9,018 nt of DNA from Candidatus Kuenenia stuttgartensis (GCA_945861365.1 CAMAUH010000152.1:1-9018); one strand, 5' to 3'; counted from the stretch's first letter, positions 1 through 6,853 are shown. The notes: a model not told the origin generated them from the sequence alone. Numbers and translations are program-made.

Positions 1-208
1 GGTCGTCGAAGATGCGCAACTCGGTCGGCTCCAGCAGCGCCCCCGCCGGCACCTGCAGGCGCAACCCGGCGTAGTCGCCGCTGGTGATGGCCACTTCGCC
101 ACCCGCCGGCCCGATCGTCGCGCGCCCGAGCTCGGGGTCGCTGGATCCGCCCGAGTCGTGGCAGGCGGCCAGCAGCAGCAACAGCGACGCGAACACGGTT
201 TGGCGCAT
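1..208 (-). CDS. Lipoprotein, partial (C-terminus beyond the left edge)
   Basis: Read on the minus strand, ATG at 208-206 opens a frame with no stop through 69 codons to the window edge. The protein begins MRQTVFASLLLLLAAC: one arginine, a leucine core and a lipobox (LAAC) with Cys16 as the lipidation site, followed by a Gly/Ser-rich tether. It should be exported by Sec, lipidated and anchored in a membrane. Residues 30-69 contain IGPAGGEV and LQVPAGAL followed by PTELRI. This pattern (PAGG, a beta strand, VPAGAL, then PT-x-I/L) recalls the ZU5-like beta domain common in bacterial surface lipoproteins; that match is from memory. The gene is divergent from the secreted protein at 399, and its upstream DNA holds an inverted repeat. 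No Shine-Dalgarno is visible; a TATTGC hexamer lies 8 bases before the ATG. The function is unknown. Confidence 0.82.
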   Translation of the reverse strand, partial: MRQTVFASLLLLLAACHDSGGSSDPELGRATIGPAGGEVAITSGDYAGLRLQVPAGALLEPTELRIFDD

Positions 209-229
209 GGCGACCGGCAATAGCCGCTG

Positions 230-267
230 CACTCCGGCAGGTAACCCGCGGCAACTTGCCTGGAGTG
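230..267. repeat. Imperfect 38-base inverted repeat, operator-like
   Basis: The left arm, CACTCC then GGCAGGT (230-242), pairs with the right arm, ACTTGCC then GGAGTG (254-267). There is one bulged T at 261 and one G-T wobble, giving 13 pairs around an 11-base loop that contains CCGCGG (246-251). It lies 8 bases upstream of the TATTGC hexamer proposed as the -10 of the minus-strand lipoprotein gene, so it covers the place where a -35 element or operator would lie. There is no T-run on either side, so it is not a typical terminator. Confidence 0.6.
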
Positions 268-273
268 GCCGCA

Positions 274-290
274 CGGCCCGATCCGGGCCG
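274..290. repeat. Short GC-rich inverted repeat
   Basis: CGGCCCG (274-280) and CGGGCCG (284-290) are perfect 7-base reverse complements separated by ATC. It sits 6 bases after the larger inverted repeat in the divergent region. In high-GC DNA a dyad of this size can arise by chance, so a regulatory role is only suggested by position. Confidence 0.4.
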
Positions 291-344
291 CATCGCACTG
301 CCGCCGCCCATCGCGCCTGGGCTCCCGCGATCCGTGCTTGTCGC

Positions 345-350
345 TAGATT
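345..350 (+). promoter_or_regulatory. Possible -10 element upstream of the 399 gene
   Basis: TAGATT fits the TAnnnT form of a housekeeping -10 box and is preceded by TCGC. The same TCGCTAG string occurs before the 4638 gene. If used, it would give a transcript with a leader of roughly 40 bases before ATG 399. No good -35 is seen about 17 bases upstream. The TAG at 345-347 is also an in-frame stop for the downstream gene. Confidence 0.35.
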
Positions 351-398
351 GTCCCGCCGCGCCATGGTGGCGCGCTCTCTGTTCACCAACCGACACGC

Positions 399-2291
399 AT
401 GCGAACCCACACGATTCTCGCCATCTCGTTCGCGAGCAGCCTGCTCGCGCAGCAACAGCTCGTCCTGCCGGACAACCACCACCTCATGGAGAGTGCGACC
501 CAGGTGGGCAACGGCGGTTCCGCAGTCTGGTGGAACGCGACCGGCGGCCACTTCCAGATCCTGTACGAGGCTTCGCACTTCACGAACGCGGGCGTCAACA
601 GCGCGGCGATCCTCAGCAAGATCCGCTTCCGCGGGGAGGACGGCGAGCCCAACCTCGGCGGCCAGGTCTACGGCAACGTGCAGATCTCGGTCGGCTCGAC
701 CTCGCTGACGGCGGCGACGCTGACGAACACCTTCGCGACCAACCTGGCCGCGGCGACCACGACGATGTCGACGCCCGCCACGACGAACGTCACGGTCGCC
801 CCCTCGGTCGGCTCGACCCCCAACAACTACTGCATCGACCTCGACGTGCTGGCGCTCGCCTACGCGCACGACCCGACCGGTACGAGGCCGAACCTGCTGA
901 TCGACATCGTGATGCCGACCGCGCCGAGCAACGCGTTGCCGCTGGCACTGATCCCGATCCAGGACACGGTGGCTTCGGGCGCCGGCATCCGCGGCCGGGG
1001 CCTCTACACCGCAGCGGTCGCCAGCGCGACCGGCACGGCGTCGGTGGCACCGCCGGTCGTCGGCCTCGAGTTCTTCGGCCCCGGTGGCTACGCGCAGACG
1101 ACGCCGGCCCGCAACGAACGCTACGGCGCGGCCTGCGGCGGCTCGCCGTCGACGTTCTACGAGCACTTCCAGAACGGCCAGGCCTTCGACCTGACCGGCC
1201 TCACGCTGGTGCCCGACAACGCCGCGGCTCCGAACTTCTACGTCGTCAACAACGGCTCGCTGCCGTTCGACGCGACCAAGATCAACGCGACGCCGAACTC
1301 GACCGCGGATGACGCGCTCGTCACGCACCCGCTCGGCTTCACGTTCAACTATCCGGGCGGCAGCACGACGACGATCAAGCCGTGCACGAACGGCTTCGTG
1401 TGGCTCGACAGCGCGATGACCAACGCCACCTACCTCGGCACGGTCGCCGACGTGCTGGGCACGACCACCAACTACACCGCGCGCCTGTTCGCGTTCTGGC
1501 ACGACCTCAACCCGGCCCGCAACACCGCGACCAACCCCAACTGCGGCCTGCACGTGCAGACGGACACCACGGGCGGCCCGGGCAACGCGGTCTGCTACGT
1601 GACCTGGTTCGACACCGCGCTCTACCGCGTCGTCACGGCGGCCGGCGCCGGCGGCCACTCGGTGATCCGCTTCCAGGCCGTCCTGTACGAGGCCACCGGC
1701 GTGGTCGAGTTCCGCTACGCGCAGATGCCGCAGTTCGTCGGCCACTGGACGACCGCTGTGGGCACCCTGCACGGCGTGGTCGGCTTCACCCGCGGCCGCA
1801 TCGGCGGCGCGGTCGGCTCGGTCGATCCGCAGTCGCGGGACCTGTCGCTCGAGACGCCGTTCGTGACCCGCATCGAAGGCGCCACCGGCAACATCGGTCA
1901 GACCGTCGCGACGACGCCCGTGGTCGGCAATCCGGTCTATGGCGGCCGCCTGTTCACCGGCCAGACGGCGATCTACGGCGCGGTGAACGTGCCGGCGGGC
2001 ACCATCATCGGGGCCCAGCTGCTGGACGTCGGCGCCTCGCGCCCCGGCCTGCAACTGCCGACCATCACGGCCCCGGGCTGCATGCTGAGCACTTCGACCG
2101 GTGCGCTGCTGTGGGAAGTGAACGTGCTGCCCGGCGCGACGGTGACCGGCACGGTGCCGCTGGTGGTCCCGAGCGGCCTGGTCGGCGTCGACCTGTACTC
2201 GCAGTACGTGGTGCTGGGCGGCCTGTTCGGTGGGCCGGACCTGATCAGCGCGGCCAGCAACGGCATGAAGCAGACGATCGGGCTCAACTGA
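399..2291 (+). CDS. Large secreted protein with nidogen-like centre and C-terminal beta module
   Basis: This 630-residue protein is exported: residues 1-17 (MRTHTILAISFASSLLA) form a signal peptide with cleavage likely before QQQ. The mature part is rich in Thr, Gly, Ala and Val, as in beta-sandwich surface proteins. A first beta domain spans about 20-235. A YGAACGG segment follows at 242-248. From about 310 to 500 comes PLGFTF, KPCTNGFVWL (Cys329), FAFWHDLNP, Cys382, CYVTWFD (Cys399), IRFQAVLYE and VVEFRY. This order resembles nidogen-type (NIDO) domains, which hold two beta sheets together outside the cell. Residues about 542-630 (LDVGASRPG to SNGMKQTIGL) resemble a C-terminal module I associate with planctomycete secreted proteins. 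Six cysteines (145, 246, 329, 382, 399, 561) could form disulfides. ATG 399 is the first ATG after an in-frame TAG at 345. No Shine-Dalgarno is seen. The function is unknown; a surface or matrix role is inferred. Confidence 0.85.
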   Translation: MRTHTILAISFASSLLAQQQLVLPDNHHLMESATQVGNGGSAVWWNATGGHFQILYEASHFTNAGVNSAAILSKIRFRGEDGEPNLGGQVYGNVQISVGSTSLTAATLTNTFATNLAAATTTMSTPATTNVTVAPSVGSTPNNYCIDLDVLALAYAHDPTGTRPNLLIDIVMPTAPSNALPLALIPIQDTVASGAGIRGRGLYTAAVASATGTASVAPPVVGLEFFGPGGYAQTTPARNERYGAACGGSPSTFYEHFQNGQAFDLTGLTLVPDNAAAPNFYVVNNGSLPFDATKINATPNSTADDALVTHPLGFTFNYPGGSTTTIKPCTNGFVWLDSAMTNATYLGTVADVLGTTTNYTARLFAFWHDLNPARNTATNPNCGLHVQTDTTGGPGNAVCYVTWFDTALYRVVTAAGAGGHSVIRFQAVLYEATGVVEFRYAQMPQFVGHWTTAVGTLHGVVGFTRGRIGGAVGSVDPQSRDLSLETPFVTRIEGATGNIGQTVATTPVVGNPVYGGRLFTGQTAIYGAVNVPAGTIIGAQLLDVGASRPGLQLPTITAPGCMLSTSTGALLWEVNVLPGATVTGTVPLVVPSGLVGVDLYSQYVVLGGLFGGPDLISAASNGMKQTIGLN

Positions 2292-2301
2292 CAGCCCGGT
2301 C

Positions 2302-2323
2302 CCCGGCGAGCAATTCGGCCGGG
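2302..2323 (+). terminator. Possible weak hairpin terminator
   Basis: CCCGGC (2302-2307) pairs with GCCGGG (2318-2323) across a 10-base loop, beginning 11 bases after the stop of the 399 gene. There is no T-run after the stem, so intrinsic termination would be weak. It is listed because it lies in the 104-base gap before mqnC. Confidence 0.25.
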
Positions 2324-2380
2324 TGGGGCGGCATTCAGGAACGCGGCCCGCGTGCCCTTCTCGGCGGCGCGGCCGCGCCC

Positions 2381-2386
2381 TACCCT
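2381..2386 (+). promoter_or_regulatory. Possible -10 element for mqnC
   Basis: TACCCT fits TAnnnT and ends 9 bases before the mqnC ATG, with CCCGC in between as at the 4638 gene. If used, the transcript would start at or next to the ATG. No Shine-Dalgarno is present upstream of mqnC, which is consistent with a leaderless message. No clear -35 is seen. Confidence 0.3.
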
Positions 2387-2395
2387 TCCCGCCCC

Positions 2396-3595
2396 ATGAC
2401 GCCCGCCGTCACCCACGACCCGATCCGCCTGCGCGACCTCGGCCACAAGGCCATCGCCGGCGCCCCGCTGACCCCGGACGAAGCGCTCGCGCTGTATCGC
2501 GGCCTCGACCAACCCTCGCTCGGCCTGCTGGCCAACGACGTGCGGCTGCGCATCAACCCGCCGCATGCCGACGGCAAGGTGCGCGTCACCTACATCGTCG
2601 ACCGCAACATCAACCCGACCAACGTCTGCGTCACCGACTGCGGCTTCTGCGCGTTCTACCGTTCGCCGGACGCCAGCGACGCCTACGTGCTGACGCGCGA
2701 GACGATCTACAAGAAGGTCGAGGAGCTGATCGCCAAGGGCGGCATCCAGGTGCTGCTGCAAGGTGGCCACCACCCGCGGCTGAAGAGCGACTGGTTCGCC
2801 GAACTGTTCCGCGACCTGAAGCAGCGCTACCCGCAGGTGTGGATCCACGGCATGAGCCCGCCCGAGATCACGCACCTCAGCAAGCTCGAGAAGCGGCCGG
2901 TGCGCGACATCCTGATCGACCTGAAGGCCGCCGGCCTCGACTCGATCCCCGGCGGCGGCGCCGAGATCCTGGTCGAGCGCGTGCGCAAGGTCATCGCGCC
3001 GAAGAAGGCGACCACCGAGGAATGGCTCGAGGTCTATCGCCAGTGGGCGAAGCTCGGCGGCAAGGGCACCGCGACGATGATGTTCGGCCACGTCGAGACC
3101 GACGCCGAACGCATCGAGCACATGACGCGCGTGCGCGACCTGCAGAACGAGACCGGCGGCGTGTTCACCGCGTTCATCCCGTGGACGTTCCAGCCGGAGA
3201 ACACCGCGATGGGCAAGGAGTTCCTCGCGACCCGCGGTGGACTGAAGGCGACCGTCGCCGAGTACCTGCGCACGCTGAGCCTGTCGCGCCTCTACCTGCA
3301 GAACGTGCCGCACATCCAGTCGAGCTTCGTCACGCAGGGCATGAAGACGTGCCAGGTCGGCCTCGCGATGGGCGCCGACGACTTCGGCTCGGCGATGCTC
3401 GAGGAGAACGTCGTCAGCTCGGCGGGCTGCACGCACCCGACGTCGATCCCGGAGATCGAACGGCACATCAAGGACGCGGGCTTCGTGCCGCAGCGGCGCA
3501 ACATGATGTACCAGCCGGTGGAGACGCCGGGGACCGACAAGTTCGGCAACCCGATCGGCCAGAAGAAGGCGGTCGTGTCGTCGGTCGAGGCCTGA
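2396..3595 (+). CDS. mqnC: Cyclic dehypoxanthinyl futalosine synthase MqnC (radical SAM)
   Basis: This 399-residue cytoplasmic enzyme of the futalosine menaquinone pathway should convert dehypoxanthine futalosine to its cyclic form by radical chemistry. The radical SAM signature is Cys78-x3-Cys82-x2-Cys85 within DRNINPTNVCVTDCGFCAFY, which binds the 4Fe-4S cluster that cleaves S-adenosylmethionine. Other family marks are LLQGGHHP (120-127), WIHGMSPPEI, DSIPGGGAEIL (182-192) and GSAMLEENVVSSAG from 331. NINPTN-type sequence before the cysteines, WIHGxSPPEI and GSxMLEENVVS favour MqnC over the sister enzyme MqnE. The length is close to the family's usual 370-400. The frame stays open far upstream, but ATG 2396 is the only ATG near the conserved N-terminus. 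No other mqn gene is in the window. The next gene starts 9 bases after the stop, suggesting co-transcription. Confidence 0.95.
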   Translation: MTPAVTHDPIRLRDLGHKAIAGAPLTPDEALALYRGLDQPSLGLLANDVRLRINPPHADGKVRVTYIVDRNINPTNVCVTDCGFCAFYRSPDASDAYVLTRETIYKKVEELIAKGGIQVLLQGGHHPRLKSDWFAELFRDLKQRYPQVWIHGMSPPEITHLSKLEKRPVRDILIDLKAAGLDSIPGGGAEILVERVRKVIAPKKATTEEWLEVYRQWAKLGGKGTATMMFGHVETDAERIEHMTRVRDLQNETGGVFTAFIPWTFQPENTAMGKEFLATRGGLKATVAEYLRTLSLSRLYLQNVPHIQSSFVTQGMKTCQVGLAMGADDFGSAMLEENVVSSAGCTHPTSIPEIERHIKDAGFVPQRRNMMYQPVETPGTDKFGNPIGQKKAVVSSVEA

Positions 3596-3604
3596 GAGCC
3601 CAGC

Positions 3605-4591
3605 GTGCTGGCCGCGAACGAACTGCGTCAGGTCGTGTCGATGCAGCAACGCAGCTACCAGCTGCTGCTGTGGCTGGCGCAGCTGGTCGACCGGCGCTCG
3701 CTGGTGTTCCCCGCCATGCACGACGGGCTCGCCGATGGCGAAGCCGCGCGGCAATGGCTCGCCGCCAACCTGCCCGGCCTGCCGCCGGCCGCGCGCCCCG
3801 AGCCCAAGGAACTGGTGCCGTTCGCCAACCTGTTCGGCTCCTACCTGCTGCACTCGTTCGACCTCGTCGAGACGCCGGGCACGATGGCGGTCACCGACTG
3901 CGGCTGCCGCTGCCCGGTCTGCGTGCGCATCGTGCAGCGTTCGCACCTGCAGCCGAAGAAGCTCGGCAACGCCGACAAGCGCCGCGCCCGCGCGCTGAAG
4001 TTCGACCACCTCGCCACGCTCGCGCTGCAGCGCGACGTGACGCTGTCCGACGCCGCGATCGAGCAGCTGCTCGACGACCCGAGCCTCGGCACCGCAGTCG
4101 CGATGGCGACCTACGGCGATCAGCTGGTGCGCCGCAGCCGCGGCGACGGCGATGGCCCGGCGGTGCTGGCGCTGTGGCGCGAGTTCGCATGGACGAAGCA
4201 GGGCTCGCCGGATCCCGACTTCGAACTCGACGCCGAGATCGTGGTGGCGGCCGAACGCTGCGTCGCGGCGCGCATCGACCCGACGGCGCTGCGCGTGTTC
4301 GCGATCGAGATGCCGTTCGCGTTGCCGGGCAACCGCCGACTCGTGGCGGTCACCTCGCCGCCGGACGGACTGACCGCATGGGAAAACCTCAGCCCCCGCA
4401 TCGGCGACGCGCTCGAGGTGCGGCGACCGGATGGTTCGCGAGTGCTCACGAAACTCGCGGGCATCGGCACGGCCACGCCCAATCCCGAACGCCGCGCCGA
4501 CGTCGCACTGTCGGAGCCGGTGCAGGTCGAAGACGTTCCTGCCGGTAGTGAGCTGTGGCTGCCGACGCCGGAGCCGCCGACGCGGCGCTGA
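3605..4591 (+). CDS. Unknown protein with CGCRCPVC cysteine cluster, next to mqnC
   Basis: I do not recognise this 328-residue protein. There is no signal peptide or membrane segment, so it is probably cytoplasmic. Residues 1-60 look helical and polar. Cys99, Cys101, Cys103 and Cys106 sit within eight residues (DCGCRCPVC), flanked by His83 and His114, and could bind zinc or an iron-sulfur cluster. A basic stretch follows (QPKKLGNADKRRARALK), then a helical middle (about 135-225). The last 100 residues look beta-rich (IGDALEVRRPDGS, VEDVPAGSELWLP) and recall the domain-2 barrel of EF-Tu-like translation factors; that is an impression only. The start is uncertain: GTG 3605 lies 9 bases after the mqnC stop with weak GAGAG upstream, while ATG 3641 (residue 13) has AGGT 7 bases upstream. 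Tight spacing with mqnC suggests one transcript and perhaps a related role, such as cluster supply or a redox task. Confidence 0.8.
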   Translation: MLAANELRQVVSMQQRSYQLLLWLAQLVDRRSLVFPAMHDGLADGEAARQWLAANLPGLPPAARPEPKELVPFANLFGSYLLHSFDLVETPGTMAVTDCGCRCPVCVRIVQRSHLQPKKLGNADKRRARALKFDHLATLALQRDVTLSDAAIEQLLDDPSLGTAVAMATYGDQLVRRSRGDGDGPAVLALWREFAWTKQGSPDPDFELDAEIVVAAERCVAARIDPTALRVFAIEMPFALPGNRRLVAVTSPPDGLTAWENLSPRIGDALEVRRPDGSRVLTKLAGIGTATPNPERRADVALSEPVQVEDVPAGSELWLPTPEPPTRR

Positions 4592-4625
4592 TCGCGCGCG
4601 CGACCAGCATCGCATCACCGTTCGC

Positions 4626-4631
4626 TAGCAT
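4626..4631 (+). promoter_or_regulatory. Probable -10 element giving a leaderless transcript
   Basis: TAGCAT (TAnnnT form, preceded by TCGC) ends 6 bases before ATG 4638. That spacing puts the transcription start on or beside the ATG itself. The TAG is also an in-frame stop, so translation cannot begin further upstream. The upstream gene ends at 4591, leaving only 46 bases for a promoter. A -35 box is not obvious. Confidence 0.45.
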
Positions 4632-4637
4632 CCCGCG

Positions 4638-6059
4638 ATGCTCCTCGCCGCCACGCTGGCCCTGTTCGCCGTAGCACCCCCGCAGAACCCACCACCACAA
4701 CCACTGCGCATCGGCAACGTGCTGCCGCAGGCGACCGTGATGGCGAGCGGCGTCGGCAGCGACAGCGAGACCGGCATCGGCGCGCTGATCCCGTGGGCCG
4801 ACAAGCTGTGGGCGATCGGCTACGTCGCGCACGTGCGCGGCAGCGGCATCGGCCTCTACTCGATGGACGCCGACATGGTGCTGCGGCCGCACCCGGCTTC
4901 GGTGACCGGCACGTTCGCCAACCGCCTCGTGCACTGGGACAGCAAGCAGGTGTTCCTCGGCCCGCACGCGATCGCCGCCGACGGCACCGTGCGCACGATC
5001 GAAGCGCTGCAGGGGCACCGCCTCACCGCGACGTGCCGGCACCTGATCGACCCGAAGCAGAAGGTCTACTTCCTGACCATGGAGGGCCTGCTGTTCGAGG
5101 TCGACGTGACGACGCTCGCCGCGACCCAGCTGACCAACCTCGTCGACAAGCTGGCGATCCCGAAGGGCGCGCAGGTGCACTTCAAGGGCGCGTTCAGTGC
5201 GCAGGGCCGCCTGGTCGTCGCCAACAACACCTACGAGGAACCCGAATACCTCGGCCAGCGCGCCGCCGGCCGCCTCGCCGAATGGGACGGCATCAGCTGG
5301 ACCGTGCTCGAGCAGAACCCGTTCGTCGAAGTGTCGGGCAAGCAGAACCAGGTCGCCGGCGCGCGCTACGGCAACACGCTGTGGGCGCTCGGTTGGGACC
5401 GCGGCTCGGTGATCCTGCGCGCGCTGCACAACGGCAAGTGGACGCGCTACCGGCTGCCCAAGGGCTCGCAGTCGTTCGACCACACGTGGAACACCGAGTG
5501 GATGCGCATCCGCGAAGTGCAGACGGAGCGCTACCTGATGGACGCGTTCGGCACGTTCTTCGACCTGCCGCCGATGGTCTACGGCGGCGTCATCGGCCCG
5601 ATCCGGCCGATCTGCACGCACCTGCGGATCTGCCCCGACTTCGTGTCGTGGCGCGGCATGCTCGTGCTAGCCGGCGACCAGACCGACAACGCGGTCGGAC
5701 AACCGCAGTCGGGCCTGTGGTTCGGCCACCTCGACGAACTGTGGCGCTGGGGCAAGCCGCAGGGCTGGGGTGCGGTGTGGTGGCAGCAGAACGTCGACGA
5801 GGGCGCCGTCAGCGATCCGTTCCTGATGACCGGCTACGAGCACAAGGTCGTGCACGTGGTCAACGACGGCAGCACGGCGGCGGAAGTGGTGGTCGAGGTC
5901 GACGTGTTGGGGAACGGGGTGTTCCGGGAGTACGTGCGGCTGGGGGCCGGGCCGCAGGGGTATGTGCACCACGTGTTCCCGAGCGGATTCAGCGCGCATT
6001 GGGTGCGCGTGCGCAGCTGCAGGGCGGGCACGCTGACGGTGTCGTTCCACTACACGTGA
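4638..6059 (+). CDS. Secreted protein, probably propeller-like, ahead of the sigma factor
   Basis: This 473-residue protein has a short hydrophobic N-terminus (MLLAATLALFAVA) followed by PPQNPPPQP, taken as a signal peptide; unusually, it has no basic residue before the core. ATG 4638 is fixed by an in-frame TAG at 4626. The body alternates beta-type segments with Trp, Gly and Asp turns (WADKLWAIGYVAHV, LYSMDAD, EWDGISW, ALGWDRGSVILRAL), as in beta-propellers, without a repeat I can name. WFGHLDELW (361-369), WGAVWW (377-382) and DPFLMTGY (393-400) form a conserved-looking block. Residues about 402-473 (VVEVDVLGNGVFREYV, GYVHHVFPSGFSAHWVRV) look like a final beta-sandwich. I recall similar unnamed proteins in Planctomycetota and Bacteroidota, but cannot assign a function. 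It ends 4 bases before the sigma factor ATG, so the two are almost certainly co-transcribed; it may be an exported partner or target of that regulator. Confidence 0.85.
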   Translation: MLLAATLALFAVAPPQNPPPQPLRIGNVLPQATVMASGVGSDSETGIGALIPWADKLWAIGYVAHVRGSGIGLYSMDADMVLRPHPASVTGTFANRLVHWDSKQVFLGPHAIAADGTVRTIEALQGHRLTATCRHLIDPKQKVYFLTMEGLLFEVDVTTLAATQLTNLVDKLAIPKGAQVHFKGAFSAQGRLVVANNTYEEPEYLGQRAAGRLAEWDGISWTVLEQNPFVEVSGKQNQVAGARYGNTLWALGWDRGSVILRALHNGKWTRYRLPKGSQSFDHTWNTEWMRIREVQTERYLMDAFGTFFDLPPMVYGGVIGPIRPICTHLRICPDFVSWRGMLVLAGDQTDNAVGQPQSGLWFGHLDELWRWGKPQGWGAVWWQQNVDEGAVSDPFLMTGYEHKVVHVVNDGSTAAEVVVEVDVLGNGVFREYVRLGAGPQGYVHHVFPSGFSAHWVRVRSCRAGTLTVSFHYT

Positions 6060-6063
6060 GCGC

Positions 6064-6777
6064 ATGGGCAACGGCACCTTCCACACCACGCGCTGGTCGC
6101 TCATCACGCGCGCGGGCGCCAGCGAGCCGGCGACGGCCGCCCGCGCCCTCGGGGAGCTGTGCGAGCTCTACTGGCTGCCGCTGTACGCCTTCGCGCGCCG
6201 GCAGGGCCGCGACGACCACGCCGCGTGCGATCTGGTGCAGTCGTTCTGCGCCGAGCTGCTCGAACACGGGGGCCTCGCCGGGGCGAACGCGAACGTCGGC
6301 CGCTTCCGCAACTACCTGCTCGGCGCGTTCCGCCACTTCGTCGACAACACGCAGCGCAGCGCGCGCGCGGCGAAACGCGGCGGTGCGGTGACGACGTGGC
6401 GCTGGGACGATGCCGCCGAGCGCTACGCACTCGCGGTGCGCGGCGAGCCCGACCCACGACAGGCGTTCGAACGGCAATGGGCCATGGCGCTGCTGGAGCG
6501 GGCGCAGCAGCGACTGCGCGAAGAACACGCGACACCCTCGAAACAGGAGCTGCTGGCGGCACTGCAACCGCACCTGCTCGGCGCACACGACCGCACTGGC
6601 GCCGCGGATGTCGCGCTGCACCTCGGCAGCACGGAGGGCGCCGTTCGCGTGGCGCTGCACCGGCTGCGCACGCGGCTGCGCGAGCTGATCCGCGACGAGG
6701 TCGCGCAGACGGTCGCCGAGCCCGGCGAGATCGACGACGAGTTGCGGGCGCTGCAGGCGGCGCTGGCAGCACCCTGA
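6064..6777 (+). CDS. ECF-type RNA polymerase sigma factor
   Basis: This 237-residue protein should bind core RNA polymerase and direct it to particular promoters. The N-terminus (FHTTRWSLITRA) and LCELYWLPLYAFARRQG (32-48) match the planctomycete/acidobacterial ECF group with region 2 starting early. Region 2.2 is at AACDLVQSFCAELLE (53-67), followed by GRFRNYLLGAFRHFVDN (79-95), the usual 2.3/2.4 stretch. Region 4 ends in a helix-turn-helix, ADVALHLGSTEGAVRVALHR (181-200), then LRTRLRELI. A long linker (about 100-175) separates the regions. The common DAED motif of region 2.2 reads AACD here, losing two acidic residues. The start lies 4 bases after the secreted-protein stop. The kinase gene begins 98 bases downstream; this pairing is common in Planctomycetota and suggests control by phosphorylation rather than by an anti-sigma factor, none of which is seen in the window. 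Target promoters are unknown. Confidence 0.92.
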   Translation: MGNGTFHTTRWSLITRAGASEPATAARALGELCELYWLPLYAFARRQGRDDHAACDLVQSFCAELLEHGGLAGANANVGRFRNYLLGAFRHFVDNTQRSARAAKRGGAVTTWRWDDAAERYALAVRGEPDPRQAFERQWAMALLERAQQRLREEHATPSKQELLAALQPHLLGAHDRTGAADVALHLGSTEGAVRVALHRLRTRLRELIRDEVAQTVAEPGEIDDELRALQAALAAP

Positions 6778-6816
6778 TCCCGAGGGCCGGGACCGCACGG
6801 CATGGTCGTTTTGTCG

Positions 6817-6853
6817 CCGGACTTTTCGCATCCATGCGGTAACGAAACGCCGG
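6817..6853. repeat. Imperfect inverted repeat before the kinase gene
   Basis: In the 98-base gap between sigma factor and kinase, CCGG-n3-TTTCG (6817-6828) mirrors CGAAA-n2-CCGG (6843-6853), with arms of unequal spacing. A GCAT/ATGC dyad (6828-6837) sits between them. The patch is more AT-rich than its surroundings and ends 22 bases before ATG 6876. It could be an operator or part of an internal promoter. No clean -35/-10 pair was found. Confidence 0.35.

Larger units (their letters stand above)
209..398. promoter_or_regulatory. Divergent intergenic control region
   Basis: These 190 bases separate two genes that point away from each other and both encode exported proteins. I see no coding frame with an export signal or recognisable protein here. 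The region holds an imperfect inverted repeat at 230-267, a GC-rich dyad at 274-290, a short TCGCG/CGCGA dyad at 311-330, a TATTGC hexamer (217-222, minus strand) just before the lipoprotein start, and a TAGATT hexamer (345-350, plus strand) before the 399 gene. No convincing -35 element could be placed for either direction. Shared control of the two genes is inferred only from the layout. Confidence 0.5.

Noticed and set aside
364..366. ATG 364 as the start of the first large gene
   Set aside because: It is out of frame with the secreted protein and gives a Ser/Arg-rich shadow product; ATG 399 gives a proper signal peptide.
338..1312. 324-codon plus-strand frame overlapping the 399 gene
   Set aside because: It is Arg/Asp/Gly/Pro-rich without an export signal or domain, whereas the 399 frame gives a signal peptide and ordered beta motifs.
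2396..3595. MqnE (aminofutalosine synthase) as the identity of the radical SAM gene
   Set aside because: The DRNIN lead-in to the cysteines, WIHGMSPPEI and GSAMLEENVVS segments fit MqnC better than MqnE.
1973..4618. 881-codon open frame on the minus strand opposite mqnC and its partner
   Set aside because: The translation is dominated by Arg, Val, Ala and His with no motif. The plus strand holds clear MqnC signatures over the same bases, so this is a shadow of high-GC codon use.
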